Shown here piece by piece: positions 1 to 7,094 of a stretch of DNA of 29,646 nucleotides. The DNA is taken from the NCBI GenBank assembly GCA_017511185.1, contig JAFWLF010000021.1:1-29646 (forward strand), read 5' to 3'. The position numbers and the translations under genes were made by a program. Every line of letters starts with the position of its first letter. Position 1 is the stretch's first letter. The stretch comes from RGIG5612 sp017511185 (GTDB taxonomy: Bacteria; Bacillota; Clostridia; Lachnospirales; Lachnospiraceae). The notes beneath the pieces were generated by a model. It was not told the origin of the DNA, did no database searches, and was given only the letters and a program-made list of their open reading frames with translations.

Positions 1-414
1 TTCCGAAACAAAAAGGAAAAGGATCCCTGTGAGGGAAAATGGGTTGGTATCGGAGGCAAGTTTGAACCTGGTGAGAATGCGGATGCATGCTGCCTGCGGG
101 AAGTGTTTGAAGAAACCGGCCTTACCTTAACCGAGTATCAGTTTCGCGGAGTGATCCATTTCCAGTCGGATGTTCTGCCGGATGAGGATATGTATCTTTA
201 TACAGCGACGGCCTGGGAAGGAATGGAAGACGGCAAAGGAATAGAAGGATTTGACTGTAATGAAGGCATGTTGCAGTGGATCCCGAAAAAGGACATATTC
301 TCCCTGAACCTCTGGGAAGGAGACCAGTATTTCTTAAGGCCTCTGGTGGAAGGAAAACAGAACATAGAAATGACTTGCGTATATGAAGGAGACCATTTGG
401 TCAAATACGAATAA
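1..414 (+). CDS. Nudix hydrolase, MutT/8-oxo-dGTP diphosphatase-like (5' end missing)
   Basis: The reading frame is open from base 1 to the stop at 412-414, so the gene begins outside the window. A complete Nudix box (GX5EX7REUXEEXGU) lies at bases 55-123: Gly, then Glu at 73, then REVFEETGL. This box binds the metal and cleaves nucleoside-diphosphate-X bonds. The downstream residues resemble the 8-oxo-dGTP diphosphatase branch found in Firmicutes, but substrate cannot be fixed from the box alone. An internal ATG at 103 is not a plausible start because it would cut through the box. The threonine aldolase gene follows after 11 bp, so the two are probably co-transcribed. Nudix identity is certain; substrate is inference. 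Confidence 0.88.
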   Translation, partial: FRNKKEKDPCEGKWVGIGGKFEPGENADACCLREVFEETGLTLTEYQFRGVIHFQSDVLPDEDMYLYTATAWEGMEDGKGIEGFDCNEGMLQWIPKKDIFSLNLWEGDQYFLRPLVEGKQNIEMTCVYEGDHLVKYE

Positions 415-425
415 TAGGAGTTATC

Positions 426-1451
426 ATGCTGAGTTTTATTAATGATTACTGCGAGGGCGCAGCACCAGAGATCTTAAAAAGATTAGAAGAGACCAATCTG
501 ATCAAAACAGTCGGATATGGGATGGATGAATATTGCGAAAGTGCAGCAGAAAAAATAAGAACTGCCTGCGGCAATCCGGATGCGGGAGTTTATTTTCTGA
601 CTGGCGGCACGCAGACCAACATGCTGGTCATCGATACGCTGACAAAACCTTATGAAGGCGTTGTTGCGACGGTGGAAGGACATGTGAATACACATGAGGC
701 AGGAGCTATCGAATACTCCGGACATAAAGTCTTAACCCTCCCTTCTCACGAAGGCAAAATGGATGCAAATGAACTAAAAGAACTGCTCGCTGGATATTAT
801 GCTGACGATAACTATGAGCATATGGTTGCACCGGGAATCGTTTATATTTCTCATCCGACAGAATTGGGAACGCTTTACTCAAAAGCAGAGCTGCAGGGTC
901 TGCACGCTGTCTGTACAGAGTACAAGATCCCGCTGTATCTGGATGGCGCAAGACTGGGGTATGGTCTTATGGCAGAAGGAACGGATGTAACGCTGGAAGA
1001 TGTTGCTAAACTGACAGATGTTTTTTACATCGGCGGTACAAAAGTCGGAGCTCTGTTTGGCGAGGCACTGGTGTTTACGGGATGGCCGATGCCATACCGC
1101 TTCAATACGATGGTAAAACAGCACGGAGCCATGGTCGCTAAAGGAAGGATCTTAGGGCTGCAGTTTGATACATTGTTCACGGATGATCTGTATTTCAAAC
1201 TTGGCGAAAATGCGATCCGTACTGCGGCGCGGCTAAAAGAGGGATTAAAGGAGAAAGGTTATACGTTCTTCATTGATTCTCCTACAAACCAGATTTTTGT
1301 GACAGTAACCAATGAGAAAAAGAAAGAACTGGAAGACAAAGTAGTTTTCAGCTTCTGGGGAAATATTGATGAAGATCATACCGCGATCCGTTTTGTGACC
1401 AGCTGGGCAACCAAAATGGAAGACGTGGAAGAACTGATAAGGATTCTATAA
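426..1451 (+). CDS. ltaE: Low-specificity L-threonine aldolase (PLP-dependent)
   Basis: A 341-residue fold-type I PLP enzyme of the beta-eliminating lyase/threonine aldolase family, expected to split L-threonine or L-allo-threonine into glycine and acetaldehyde in the cytosol. Visible landmarks are GGTQTN at 60-65 (cofactor phosphate pocket), His86 in EGHVNTHEAGA (the ring-stacking His of LtaE), DGARLG at 173-178 (Asp on the PLP nitrogen, Arg on the carboxylate), and the Schiff-base lysine Lys206 in YIGGTKVGALFG. Length is normal for the family. The start at 426 follows TAGGAG with good spacing, 11 bp after the Nudix gene. An AT-rich 8-bp inverted repeat (1443-1450 with 1458-1465) covers its stop codon. 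Stereochemical preference cannot be read from sequence. Confidence 0.9.
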   Translation: MLSFINDYCEGAAPEILKRLEETNLIKTVGYGMDEYCESAAEKIRTACGNPDAGVYFLTGGTQTNMLVIDTLTKPYEGVVATVEGHVNTHEAGAIEYSGHKVLTLPSHEGKMDANELKELLAGYYADDNYEHMVAPGIVYISHPTELGTLYSKAELQGLHAVCTEYKIPLYLDGARLGYGLMAEGTDVTLEDVAKLTDVFYIGGTKVGALFGEALVFTGWPMPYRFNTMVKQHGAMVAKGRILGLQFDTLFTDDLYFKLGENAIRTAARLKEGLKEKGYTFFIDSPTNQIFVTVTNEKKKELEDKVVFSFWGNIDEDHTAIRFVTSWATKMEDVEELIRIL

Positions 1452-1455
1452 TATT

Positions 1456-1484
1456 TTTATAGAATGCATTCAGCCCGGTATGAT
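1456..1484 (+). promoter_or_regulatory. Candidate promoter for the thymidylate synthase gene
   Basis: TTTATA (1456-1461) and TATGAT (1479-1484) are separated by 17 bp and sit about 40 bp ahead of the ATG at 1523. The -35 is weak and overlaps the AT-rich inverted repeat after the aldolase gene, so read-through from upstream is equally possible. Confidence 0.35.
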
Positions 1485-1522
1485 AGGATAAATAAAAAGT
1501 GAAGGAAGAAAGGAAGGCAGAA

Positions 1523-2293
1523 ATGTCAGATTTTGAATGCGCAACAAAGGAATATCTGGTAGAAGGCAAGAGCCTTCCGGATGCCTATCACAAGGCGCTC
1601 TCAGCGCTTGGCAATAATCCGAACATCTATCCTTGTGATGATTGGAATACCAGACAGAAGGAAGTCTCCATGACAATGTATGTTCAGGAACCGCTGGCAG
1701 AACCGATGATAAGCAAATTGTTTATCGGCGGACCAACAGAACTGGAACAGTACCGTCAGGAAATGCTGGACGGGATCCTGGATTTTGAGGTGGAGCGGGG
1801 AAACTGGGCTTATACTTACCATCAGAGAATGGAAACACAGTTCTCATTTATTGTGAATGAGCTGAAACGCAATCCATCCAGCCGCAGAGCGGTTATTCTG
1901 GTGAGGGATTGGGAAAAAGATGCGGCATCGGATGATCCTGCCTGCCTGCAGCACATTCAGTACTTTATCCGTGACGGAAAACTTCACTGCAAAGTTTTGT
2001 TCCGTTCGAACGACGCCTGCAAGGCAGCCTTTATGAATGCTTTCGCATTGATCATGCTGCAAAAACGCTTTGCAGATGAACTGGGCGTGGAAATGGGTAC
2101 TTACAGCCATCGTGCAAACAGCTTTCATTGTTATGAAAAAGATTTTGAAATGTTAAACGGTTACGTGAAACGGATCGAAGCAGCACAGGATGAATATGAT
2201 ATCTGCTTTGATTATGAAGACGGATGGAAAGAAGACATGGAAGCTGCACAGGCAGAAATTGCGCAAAAGGTTGAAGAATTGAGAAACAGATAG
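1523..2293 (+). CDS. thyA: Divergent thymidylate synthase (ThyA superfamily)
   Basis: Probable folate-dependent methylation of dUMP to dTMP. I chose the ATG at 1523 (256 aa) over a GTG at 1499 because AGGAAGG lies just ahead of it. Aligned by eye to E. coli ThyA, the dUMP pocket is preserved: SRR at 121-123, catalytic Cys141 in DPACLQHIQ with the matching Gln146, RSND at 161-164 (phosphate Arg, Ser, Asp), Asn172 at the uracil-selecting Asn177 position, and His202/Tyr204 in SFHCY. Unusual features: the canonical N-terminal RTGTGT loop is missing, Asp205 of the GDTHLY motif is Ser, and the conserved hydrophobic C-terminus that closes over folate is absent. It resembles archaeal-type TS more than E. 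coli ThyA. Asn172 argues against a dCMP hydroxymethylase. folA lies about 12 kb away. The gene is followed by a strong terminator. Confidence 0.72.
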   Translation: MSDFECATKEYLVEGKSLPDAYHKALSALGNNPNIYPCDDWNTRQKEVSMTMYVQEPLAEPMISKLFIGGPTELEQYRQEMLDGILDFEVERGNWAYTYHQRMETQFSFIVNELKRNPSSRRAVILVRDWEKDAASDDPACLQHIQYFIRDGKLHCKVLFRSNDACKAAFMNAFALIMLQKRFADELGVEMGTYSHRANSFHCYEKDFEMLNGYVKRIEAAQDEYDICFDYEDGWKEDMEAAQAEIAQKVEELRNR

Positions 2294-2299
2294 TATAAT
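2271..2299 (+). promoter_or_regulatory. Candidate promoter overlapping the thyA stop
   Basis: TTGAAG (2271-2276), 17 bp, then a perfect TATAAT (2294-2299) spans the end of the thyA-like gene. A start near 2306 would place the terminator hairpin at 2311 almost at the RNA 5' end. No better promoter is visible for the FAD oxidoreductase at 2386. Confidence 0.35.
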
Positions 2300-2310
2300 C
2301 TTTTAGCAAG

Positions 2311-2343
2311 AGCACCTGGTCTTTTGCACCAGGTGCTTTTTTG
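2311..2343 (+). terminator. Intrinsic terminator after thyA
   Basis: A perfect 10-bp stem, AGCACCTGGT (2311-2320) with ACCAGGTGCT (2328-2337), closes a 7-nt loop and runs into six T residues. It ends the Nudix-ltaE-thyA unit. Confidence 0.9.
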
Positions 2344-2385
2344 TTTGAGAAAGAAAAATATGTCAGGATTTAAGGAGTAGTAAAA

Positions 2386-3753
2386 ATGAAATATGACATT
2401 GTGATCATAGGCGCTGGCCCGGGCGGAATATTTTCTGCATATGAGCTGGCGAAAAAATCCAAATTGAAAGTAGCAGTCCTGGAGGAAGGCGCTCCGCTGG
2501 AACAGAGACATTGTCCGATTGATGGAAAAAAGATCAAATCCTGCATCAACTGCAAGACTTGTTCCATTATGAACGGCTTTGGCGGCGCTGGTGCTTTTTC
2601 CGACGGCAAATACAATATTACAAATGATTTTGGCGGGACGCTGCATGAATACATCGGCCGGGAAAAGGCTCTGGAACTGATGCATTATGTAGATGACATC
2701 AATGTTACTCACGGCGGAGATAATACATCCATGTATTCCACTGCCGGGACGGAACTGAAAAAAATCTGTATGCAGAACAAACTGACACTGCTGGATGCAT
2801 CTGTCCGCCATCTGGGAACAGACATTAATTATGTTGTTCTGGAGAATCTTTATAATGAATTGAAAGACAGGGTCGATTTTTACTTCCATACACCAGTCCG
2901 TAAGATACGTGTTCTGAAAAACGGATATCGCGCAGTTACAGATGATGGCAATTTTGACTGCAAGAACTGTATTGTGTCTGTAGGCCGCAGCGGAAGCCAC
3001 TGGCTGGAGGATGTCTGTGCAGATCTGGATATTCCAACCAGTTCCAACCGTGTGGATATTGGCGCAAGAATTGAACTGCCGGCACCTATCTTCGCGCATA
3101 TCACAGATGAGCTGTATGAAAGCAAGATCGTATACCGGACGCAGAAATATGAAGACAACGTACGGACGTTCTGTATGAATCCGCGCGGTATCGTTGTTAA
3201 CGAAAACACCAAAGGTATTATTACAGTTAACGGACATAGCTTTGAAGACGAGGCTAAAAAGACTGAAAATACTAATTTTGCACTTCTTGTCTCCAAACAT
3301 TTCTCAGAACCTTTTAAGGACAGCAACGGCTATGCAGAAAGTATCGCAAGGCTATCCAACATGCTTGGAGGAGGAGTGATCATCCAACGTTTCGGGGATC
3401 TGGAACGCGGACGCAGAAGTACCCAGAAGAGGATCGACGAAGGAACGGTACGTCCGACACTGCAGGCAACACCAGGTGATCTTTCCCTGGTACTGCCAAA
3501 GCGGATTTTGGACGGTATCATAGAAATGATCTATGCAATTGATAAGATCGCACCGGGAACGGCCAATGATGATACGCTTCTGTATGGTGTGGAAGTCAAG
3601 TTTTATAACATGGGTGTAGATGTGGATCACAATCTGGAGACAAAGTACAAAGGCTTGTATGTGATCGGAGACGGCAGCGGTGTAACACATTCCTTATCGC
3701 ATGCTTCTGCCAGCGGCGTCTTTGTTGCAGATAAGATCCTGGGGATCGAGTGA
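2386..3753 (+). CDS. FAD-dependent dehydrogenase/oxidoreductase (COG2509-type)
   Basis: A 455-residue flavoprotein. The Rossmann dinucleotide-binding motif GAGPGG is at residues 9-14, followed by an acidic strand end near 33-34. A cysteine cluster, Cys43 then CxxCxxC at 53/56/59, precedes the glycine-rich NGFGGAGAFSDGK segment. This arrangement is typical of the uncharacterised FAD-dependent dehydrogenase family COG2509. A C-terminal GDGSGVTHSLSHASASG segment (roughly 427-445) is the second FAD-binding element. The cysteines could bind a metal or cluster or act as redox thiols. Substrate is unknown for the family. AAGGAG precedes the ATG. The 2-hydroxyacid dehydrogenase starts 1 bp after its stop, which suggests translational coupling and a shared task. 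Confidence 0.85.
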   Translation: MKYDIVIIGAGPGGIFSAYELAKKSKLKVAVLEEGAPLEQRHCPIDGKKIKSCINCKTCSIMNGFGGAGAFSDGKYNITNDFGGTLHEYIGREKALELMHYVDDINVTHGGDNTSMYSTAGTELKKICMQNKLTLLDASVRHLGTDINYVVLENLYNELKDRVDFYFHTPVRKIRVLKNGYRAVTDDGNFDCKNCIVSVGRSGSHWLEDVCADLDIPTSSNRVDIGARIELPAPIFAHITDELYESKIVYRTQKYEDNVRTFCMNPRGIVVNENTKGIITVNGHSFEDEAKKTENTNFALLVSKHFSEPFKDSNGYAESIARLSNMLGGGVIIQRFGDLERGRRSTQKRIDEGTVRPTLQATPGDLSLVLPKRILDGIIEMIYAIDKIAPGTANDDTLLYGVEVKFYNMGVDVDHNLETKYKGLYVIGDGSGVTHSLSHASASGVFVADKILGIE

Positions 3754-3754
3754 G

Positions 3755-4702
3755 ATGATAATAACGATTTTAGACCGCAACACATTGACGATCGGCGATC
3801 TGGATTTTTCTCCGATCGAAGCATTGGGAGAGGTATCCTATTATGATGCACTCCCTCCTGAGCAAGTGGTTCCTGCTTGCCAGGATGCGGATGTAGTACT
3901 GATCAATAAAGCAGAGATGACGAAAGAAGTCATTGAAGCCTTACCGAATCTGAAATATATCGGCGTTTTTGCGACCGGATATAACAACGTGGATATCTCA
4001 TTTGCCAGACAAAAAGGGATTGATGTCTGCAATGTGCCGGGATACAGTACCGATTCCGTCGCGCAGCTTGTATTTGCTTTCATTTTTTCTTTTGCGACCA
4101 GTATTGCAAAATATGATGCTGCAGTACACAGAGGAGAGTGGATCCATTCTCCGACGTTCGCCTTTTTTCCATACCATCTTTCGGAACTGGCCGAAAAGAC
4201 GCTGGGCATTGTAGGATTTGGAAATATCGGAAAGAAAGTTGCACAGATCGGAGCGGCAGTCGGAATGAGAATTCTGATCTATTCCCGAAGAAAGTACGAA
4301 GACTGCCCTTATGAACAGGTGGATAAAAAGACCTTGTTCAGTGAGGCGGATTATCTTTCCTTAAACTGTCCTCTGAATGAAGGCACACATAATCTGGTTT
4401 GTGAAGAGACGCTTTCTCTTATGAAACAGACAGCTTGTATTATCAACACTTCACGCGGAGGTGTTATAGATTCTATGGCGTTGGCGAATGCCCTGAATTG
4501 TGATAAAATACGCGGAGCGGGAATTGATGTTCTGGTTAAGGAACCGATGGAAAAAGATGACCCGCTGTTTACGGCTAAGAACTGTCTGATCACACCACAT
4601 ATCGGATGGGCCTCTCTGGAAGCCAGAAAAAGGCTGATGCTGGAGGTTGCAGATAATATAGCTGCATGGAAAAATGGTGCGGCAGTTCATGTTGTTAATT
4701 AA
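3755..4702 (+). CDS. NAD-dependent D-2-hydroxyacid dehydrogenase (glycerate dehydrogenase/hydroxypyruvate reductase-like)
   Basis: A 315-residue member of the D-isomer-specific 2-hydroxyacid dehydrogenase family, which interconverts 2-oxo and D-2-hydroxy acids with NAD(P)H. The true start is the ATG at 3755, 1 bp after the upstream stop; an in-frame start at 3701 would only add residues overlapping the previous gene. The nucleotide-binding motif is GFGNIG at 154-159. The catalytic triad is Arg234 (NTSRGG), Glu263 (VKEP) and His282 (TPHIGW). The overall sequence is closest in style to glycerate dehydrogenase (HprA), but related enzymes act on D-lactate, hydroxypyruvate or 2-ketoisocaproate, so I leave the symbol empty. 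It is probably co-transcribed with the FAD oxidoreductase and possibly with the surface protein 27 bp downstream. Confidence 0.88.
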   Translation: MIITILDRNTLTIGDLDFSPIEALGEVSYYDALPPEQVVPACQDADVVLINKAEMTKEVIEALPNLKYIGVFATGYNNVDISFARQKGIDVCNVPGYSTDSVAQLVFAFIFSFATSIAKYDAAVHRGEWIHSPTFAFFPYHLSELAEKTLGIVGFGNIGKKVAQIGAAVGMRILIYSRRKYEDCPYEQVDKKTLFSEADYLSLNCPLNEGTHNLVCEETLSLMKQTACIINTSRGGVIDSMALANALNCDKIRGAGIDVLVKEPMEKDDPLFTAKNCLITPHIGWASLEARKRLMLEVADNIAAWKNGAAVHVVN

Positions 4703-4729
4703 GCAAAGTATGCTAAGGAAGGGAACAAA

Positions 4730-6115
4730 ATGGGAAGAACAAAAAAGAGATATCTGTATATTGCGGCGCTGCTGATGCTCTCGCTCCTGTTTGCAGGTAC
4801 ATTCCGGACCATGAACGTGAAAGCGGACGAAGCAGTGGAGATTTATACGTATGAAGATCTGCTTCAGTTGGGGAGAAATCCGGAAGGGTCATTTAAACTG
4901 ATGGCAGATATTGACTGTTCCTCACAGATTTGGACGCCAATCGACTTTCGGGGGACTTTGGATGGTAATAATCACGCAATCCTGAATCTGAAAGTGAACG
5001 GATGCGGTGCGACACGTACTTCTACCTATGATGGAAATATGGTTCAGTATGACACTTATTTTTCCGGATTCTTTAATATTCTGAAAAATGCGAATGTATC
5101 GAACCTGAAATTTCTGGGTGTAGATGTGAATGTGGATACTGGAAATCCGTGTTTTGCCGGAAGTATTGCCGGTATGATGGAAAACAGTACCATTTCGAAC
5201 TGCATGGTTGAAGGACAGGTAAAGGTTTCCACGAATGCAAAATGTTTCGGCACGGGCGGTATTGCCGGTTACGGATATGGACTGATCGAGAATTCTGATG
5301 CTAACGTGACGTTGATTTGCATTGACGAAGACGTAGATTATAAAGAAGAGCAGTTCATGGGCGGTGCTTATGCAGCAGGCTATATTGATCTGGTAAATAA
5401 TCATATCAGTATCAAAGGATATGACACGGACCATGGTTATGTCCACGATGGCGGACTGGTCGGAATGTATATCTTCTATCCGGAAGATAATGGTCAGTAT
5501 GGAACAATGACCGGAAATGCGGTGGATGGCTTTATTACCTTCTATGAGGATAATGAAGACAGAAGGGCATACTGCGAGGCTTTTATCGGTGAGATCATGA
5601 ATTGGAATTTCGAAAAGGATGATTTTAACGAAGACAATTTTTACCGGGATGAACTCTTTTTCGATGATTTTTATGATTGGGATACAGATACGTATCTTGT
5701 TTTACAGCCGCATTCCTGCGATGAACCAAATATGGAGAGCAGGGTAGTAGCCAGTACAGAAACGGAATACGGCTACACAGAATACACTTGTACCAACTGT
5801 GACTATTCATACAGAACAGCTTATACAGCACTTACAACGAATCCTCAGCCAGAGCCTGTGTTAACACCGGAAGAAGAGGCTTCAAAGGCAGAACCGACTC
5901 CGGCTCCGGCAAAAAAAGGTATCAATAAAGTCCTTATTACCATTCTTGCGATCATTGCAGTCCTGGTCATTGCGTTCGTGATTCTCTTGATCGTCCGTAC
6001 ACAGCAGAGAAAGAAGAGAGAAAAGCTGCGCGCAATGAGGAGAGCAAAGGCGTTGGAGGCACGAAGAACGCAGGGAGAAAACAGAGGGAGAAATAATAAT
6101 CCTCCGAAAGAGTAA
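4730..6115 (+). CDS. Secreted, membrane-anchored surface protein with GLUG-like beta-helix repeats
   Basis: A 461-residue protein of unknown function. Residues 1-32 form a Sec signal peptide (KKR, hydrophobic core, likely cleavage after VKA). Residues about 60-240 carry glycine-rich units such as FRGTLDGNNHAI, FSGFFNIL, FAGSIAGMM and GTGGIAGYG, resembling the GLUG motif and right-handed beta-helix surface proteins. A Cys/His segment (HSC then CTNCDYSY) follows, like short modules common in Clostridia exoproteins. A Pro/Glu/Ala linker leads to a transmembrane helix at about 401-422 and a highly basic cytoplasmic tail of about 39 residues. There is no LPXTG signal, so anchoring is by the helix. 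The sequence between the repeats and the helix is strongly acidic. Its RBS is AAGGAAGGG. Polymer, host-matrix or cell-wall binding are all possible. Confidence 0.75.
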   Translation: MGRTKKRYLYIAALLMLSLLFAGTFRTMNVKADEAVEIYTYEDLLQLGRNPEGSFKLMADIDCSSQIWTPIDFRGTLDGNNHAILNLKVNGCGATRTSTYDGNMVQYDTYFSGFFNILKNANVSNLKFLGVDVNVDTGNPCFAGSIAGMMENSTISNCMVEGQVKVSTNAKCFGTGGIAGYGYGLIENSDANVTLICIDEDVDYKEEQFMGGAYAAGYIDLVNNHISIKGYDTDHGYVHDGGLVGMYIFYPEDNGQYGTMTGNAVDGFITFYEDNEDRRAYCEAFIGEIMNWNFEKDDFNEDNFYRDELFFDDFYDWDTDTYLVLQPHSCDEPNMESRVVASTETEYGYTEYTCTNCDYSYRTAYTALTTNPQPEPVLTPEEEASKAEPTPAPAKKGINKVLITILAIIAVLVIAFVILLIVRTQQRKKREKLRAMRRAKALEARRTQGENRGRNNNPPKE

Positions 6116-6140
6116 TACAAAAATATTATGATTCTATAAC

Positions 6141-6176
6141 AAAAAAACTGACTTGCCAGGCGGGTCAGTTTTTTTA
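6141..6176 (+). terminator. Intrinsic terminator after the surface protein gene
   Basis: A-rich arm 6141-6152 (AAAAAAACTGAC) pairs with 6164-6175 (GTCAGTTTTTTT), with the T-tract forming part of the 3' arm. It can work in both orientations. Confidence 0.85.
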
Positions 6177-6205
6177 TTGTATTTCCGATACAAATATGCT
6201 ATTGT
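6177..6205 (+). promoter_or_regulatory. Promoter for the THF riboswitch-folT unit
   Basis: TTGTAT (6177-6182), 17 bp, TATTGT (6200-6205), with an extended -10 TGC immediately before it (6197-6199). The predicted start near 6212 lies a few bases ahead of the aptamer, as expected for a riboswitch leader. Confidence 0.6.
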
Positions 6206-6218
6206 TTTTTGAGAGCAA

Positions 6219-6339
6219 AACAGAGTAGATTTGCGAGCGTTAAGTGCCACTGGGAACGGGGAGCTGTCCCAGGGACGAAAAAGATGAAGTTTTAGTATTC
6301 ATACATCATTTGCGTTTCGTAAATTGCATCCCGCTGTCC
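6219..6339 (+). promoter_or_regulatory. Tetrahydrofolate (THF) riboswitch aptamer
   Basis: The segment carries the conserved blocks of the THF riboswitch class in order: GAGTAGA (6223-6229), GCGTTAAGTG (6237-6246), an apical stem CTGGGA (6250-6255)/TCCCAG (6267-6272), and the 3' block TTGCATCC (6324-6331). ACAG (6219-6222) can pair with CTGT (6334-6337) to close P1. A variable hairpin (ATGAA at 6284-6288 with TTCAT at 6298-6302) sits between. It lies directly upstream of a FolT-type folate transporter gene, the classic target of this class. Recognition is by matching remembered consensus blocks, not by covariance search. Confidence 0.9.
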
Positions 6340-6354
6340 TTAGATTGGATATTT

Positions 6355-6388
6355 ACTCCTTTTTATTGCGGCGGGCAAAGAAAGGAGT
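6355..6388 (+). promoter_or_regulatory. Shine-Dalgarno-sequestering hairpin (expression platform of the THF riboswitch)
   Basis: ACTCCTTT (6355-6362) is exactly complementary to AAAGGAGT (6381-6388), which contains the folT ribosome site. The stem continues through T6363-G6380 and T6364-A6379 and, after one bulged A, TTGC (6366-6369) with GCAA (6375-6378), leaving a 5-nt loop. Five T residues (6388-6392) follow, so it could also act as a weak terminator. The 5' arm overlaps AUUUACUC (6351-6358), which can alternatively pair with the aptamer's GAGUAGAU (6223-6230). Confidence 0.75.
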
Positions 6389-6395
6389 TTTTCTT

Positions 6396-6980
6396 ATGGG
6401 AAAGAAAAAAATGACCGTCCTTAGCCTTTGCCTCTGCGCTGTATGTATTGCACTTCACATTATTTTAGAAGTGTTTGCATCGATCCGCATCGGCAATGAT
6501 CTGAAGATTTCCTTCGCCACACTTCCATTTGTTATTGTGGCACTGCTATGCGGTCCGCTGGAAGGATTTGTTACCGGTCTGATCGGAACGTTCCTGTCTC
6601 AGCTCATCACTTATGGTATTACGATCACAACACCATTCTGGATCATTCCGGGTGCACTGCAGGGTCTGGCAGCAGGTTTGATCTTCCTGGCATTCAAGAG
6701 GAAAACAAAACTTGTTCCGATTGCAGTTACAGTTTTCGGAGCAGGTCTGGTACTTGTAATATTTAACTGGATCGCAAGTTACTTTGACGGTGTTGTCTTC
6801 TTCAAGTACTGGACGATCGAAGTCCTGATCGGGCTGATCCCGCTCAGACTGTTAGTCTGGGTTGGCCTTTCCATTGTTTACACGATTGTAGGATTCCCGA
6901 TCACCAAGGCATTGCTGAAGTCCTGCCCGGGCGGATTCCGTCAGCAGAAGAAGATGGAGAAGCAGGAGGCTGCTGCTTAA
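6396..6980 (+). CDS. folT: Folate ECF transporter substrate-binding (S) component, FolT-like
   Basis: A 194-residue integral membrane protein with about six hydrophobic segments, the size of an ECF-type vitamin transporter S component. It would bind folate at the outer face and pair with the shared EcfT-EcfA-EcfA' module, which is not encoded in this window. The folate assignment rests on the family-like segments ISFATLPFVIVALLCGP and GFVTGLIGTFLSQL and on the THF riboswitch immediately upstream. The start is the ATG at 6396, 8 nt after AAAGGAG; an in-frame TTG at 6324 lies inside the riboswitch and is rejected. The gene is monocistronic: a strong terminator follows. A 14-bp direct repeat (6977-6990 and 6997-7010) sits at its 3' end. 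Confidence 0.87.
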   Translation: MGKKKMTVLSLCLCAVCIALHIILEVFASIRIGNDLKISFATLPFVIVALLCGPLEGFVTGLIGTFLSQLITYGITITTPFWIIPGALQGLAAGLIFLAFKRKTKLVPIAVTVFGAGLVLVIFNWIASYFDGVVFFKYWTIEVLIGLIPLRLLVWVGLSIVYTIVGFPITKALLKSCPGGFRQQKKMEKQEAAA

Positions 6981-7021
6981 ATTATCCTATTAGCAATTAA
7001 ATTATCCTATAAATAAAAAAG

Positions 7022-7055
7022 AAATCTGCCGGATCTTTTGATCCGGCAGATTTTA
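7022..7055. terminator. Bidirectional intrinsic terminator between folT and lysR
   Basis: A perfect 14-bp stem (7022-7035 with 7040-7053, loop TTTT) has T residues on the plus-strand 3' side and an A-rich run on its 5' side (7012-7020), so it can stop both convergent transcripts. Confidence 0.9.
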
Positions 7056-7094
7056 TATTTGAATAAAGACTGACAAGTCACCAAAACAATTTTG

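Noticed and set aside
2212..3300. A 362-codon open frame on the minus strand
   Set aside because: It lies wholly antisense to the thyA end and the FAD oxidoreductase, shows no family motifs, and has composition expected of a reverse-frame shadow.
3701..3754. Upstream start for the 2-hydroxyacid dehydrogenase
   Set aside because: It overlaps the FAD oxidoreductase C-terminus in another frame; the ATG at 3755 gives the standard family N-terminus.
6324..6395. TTG start giving a 24-residue longer FolT
   Set aside because: The TTG is inside the conserved TTGCATCC block of the riboswitch; the ATG at 6396 has the proper AAAGGAG site.
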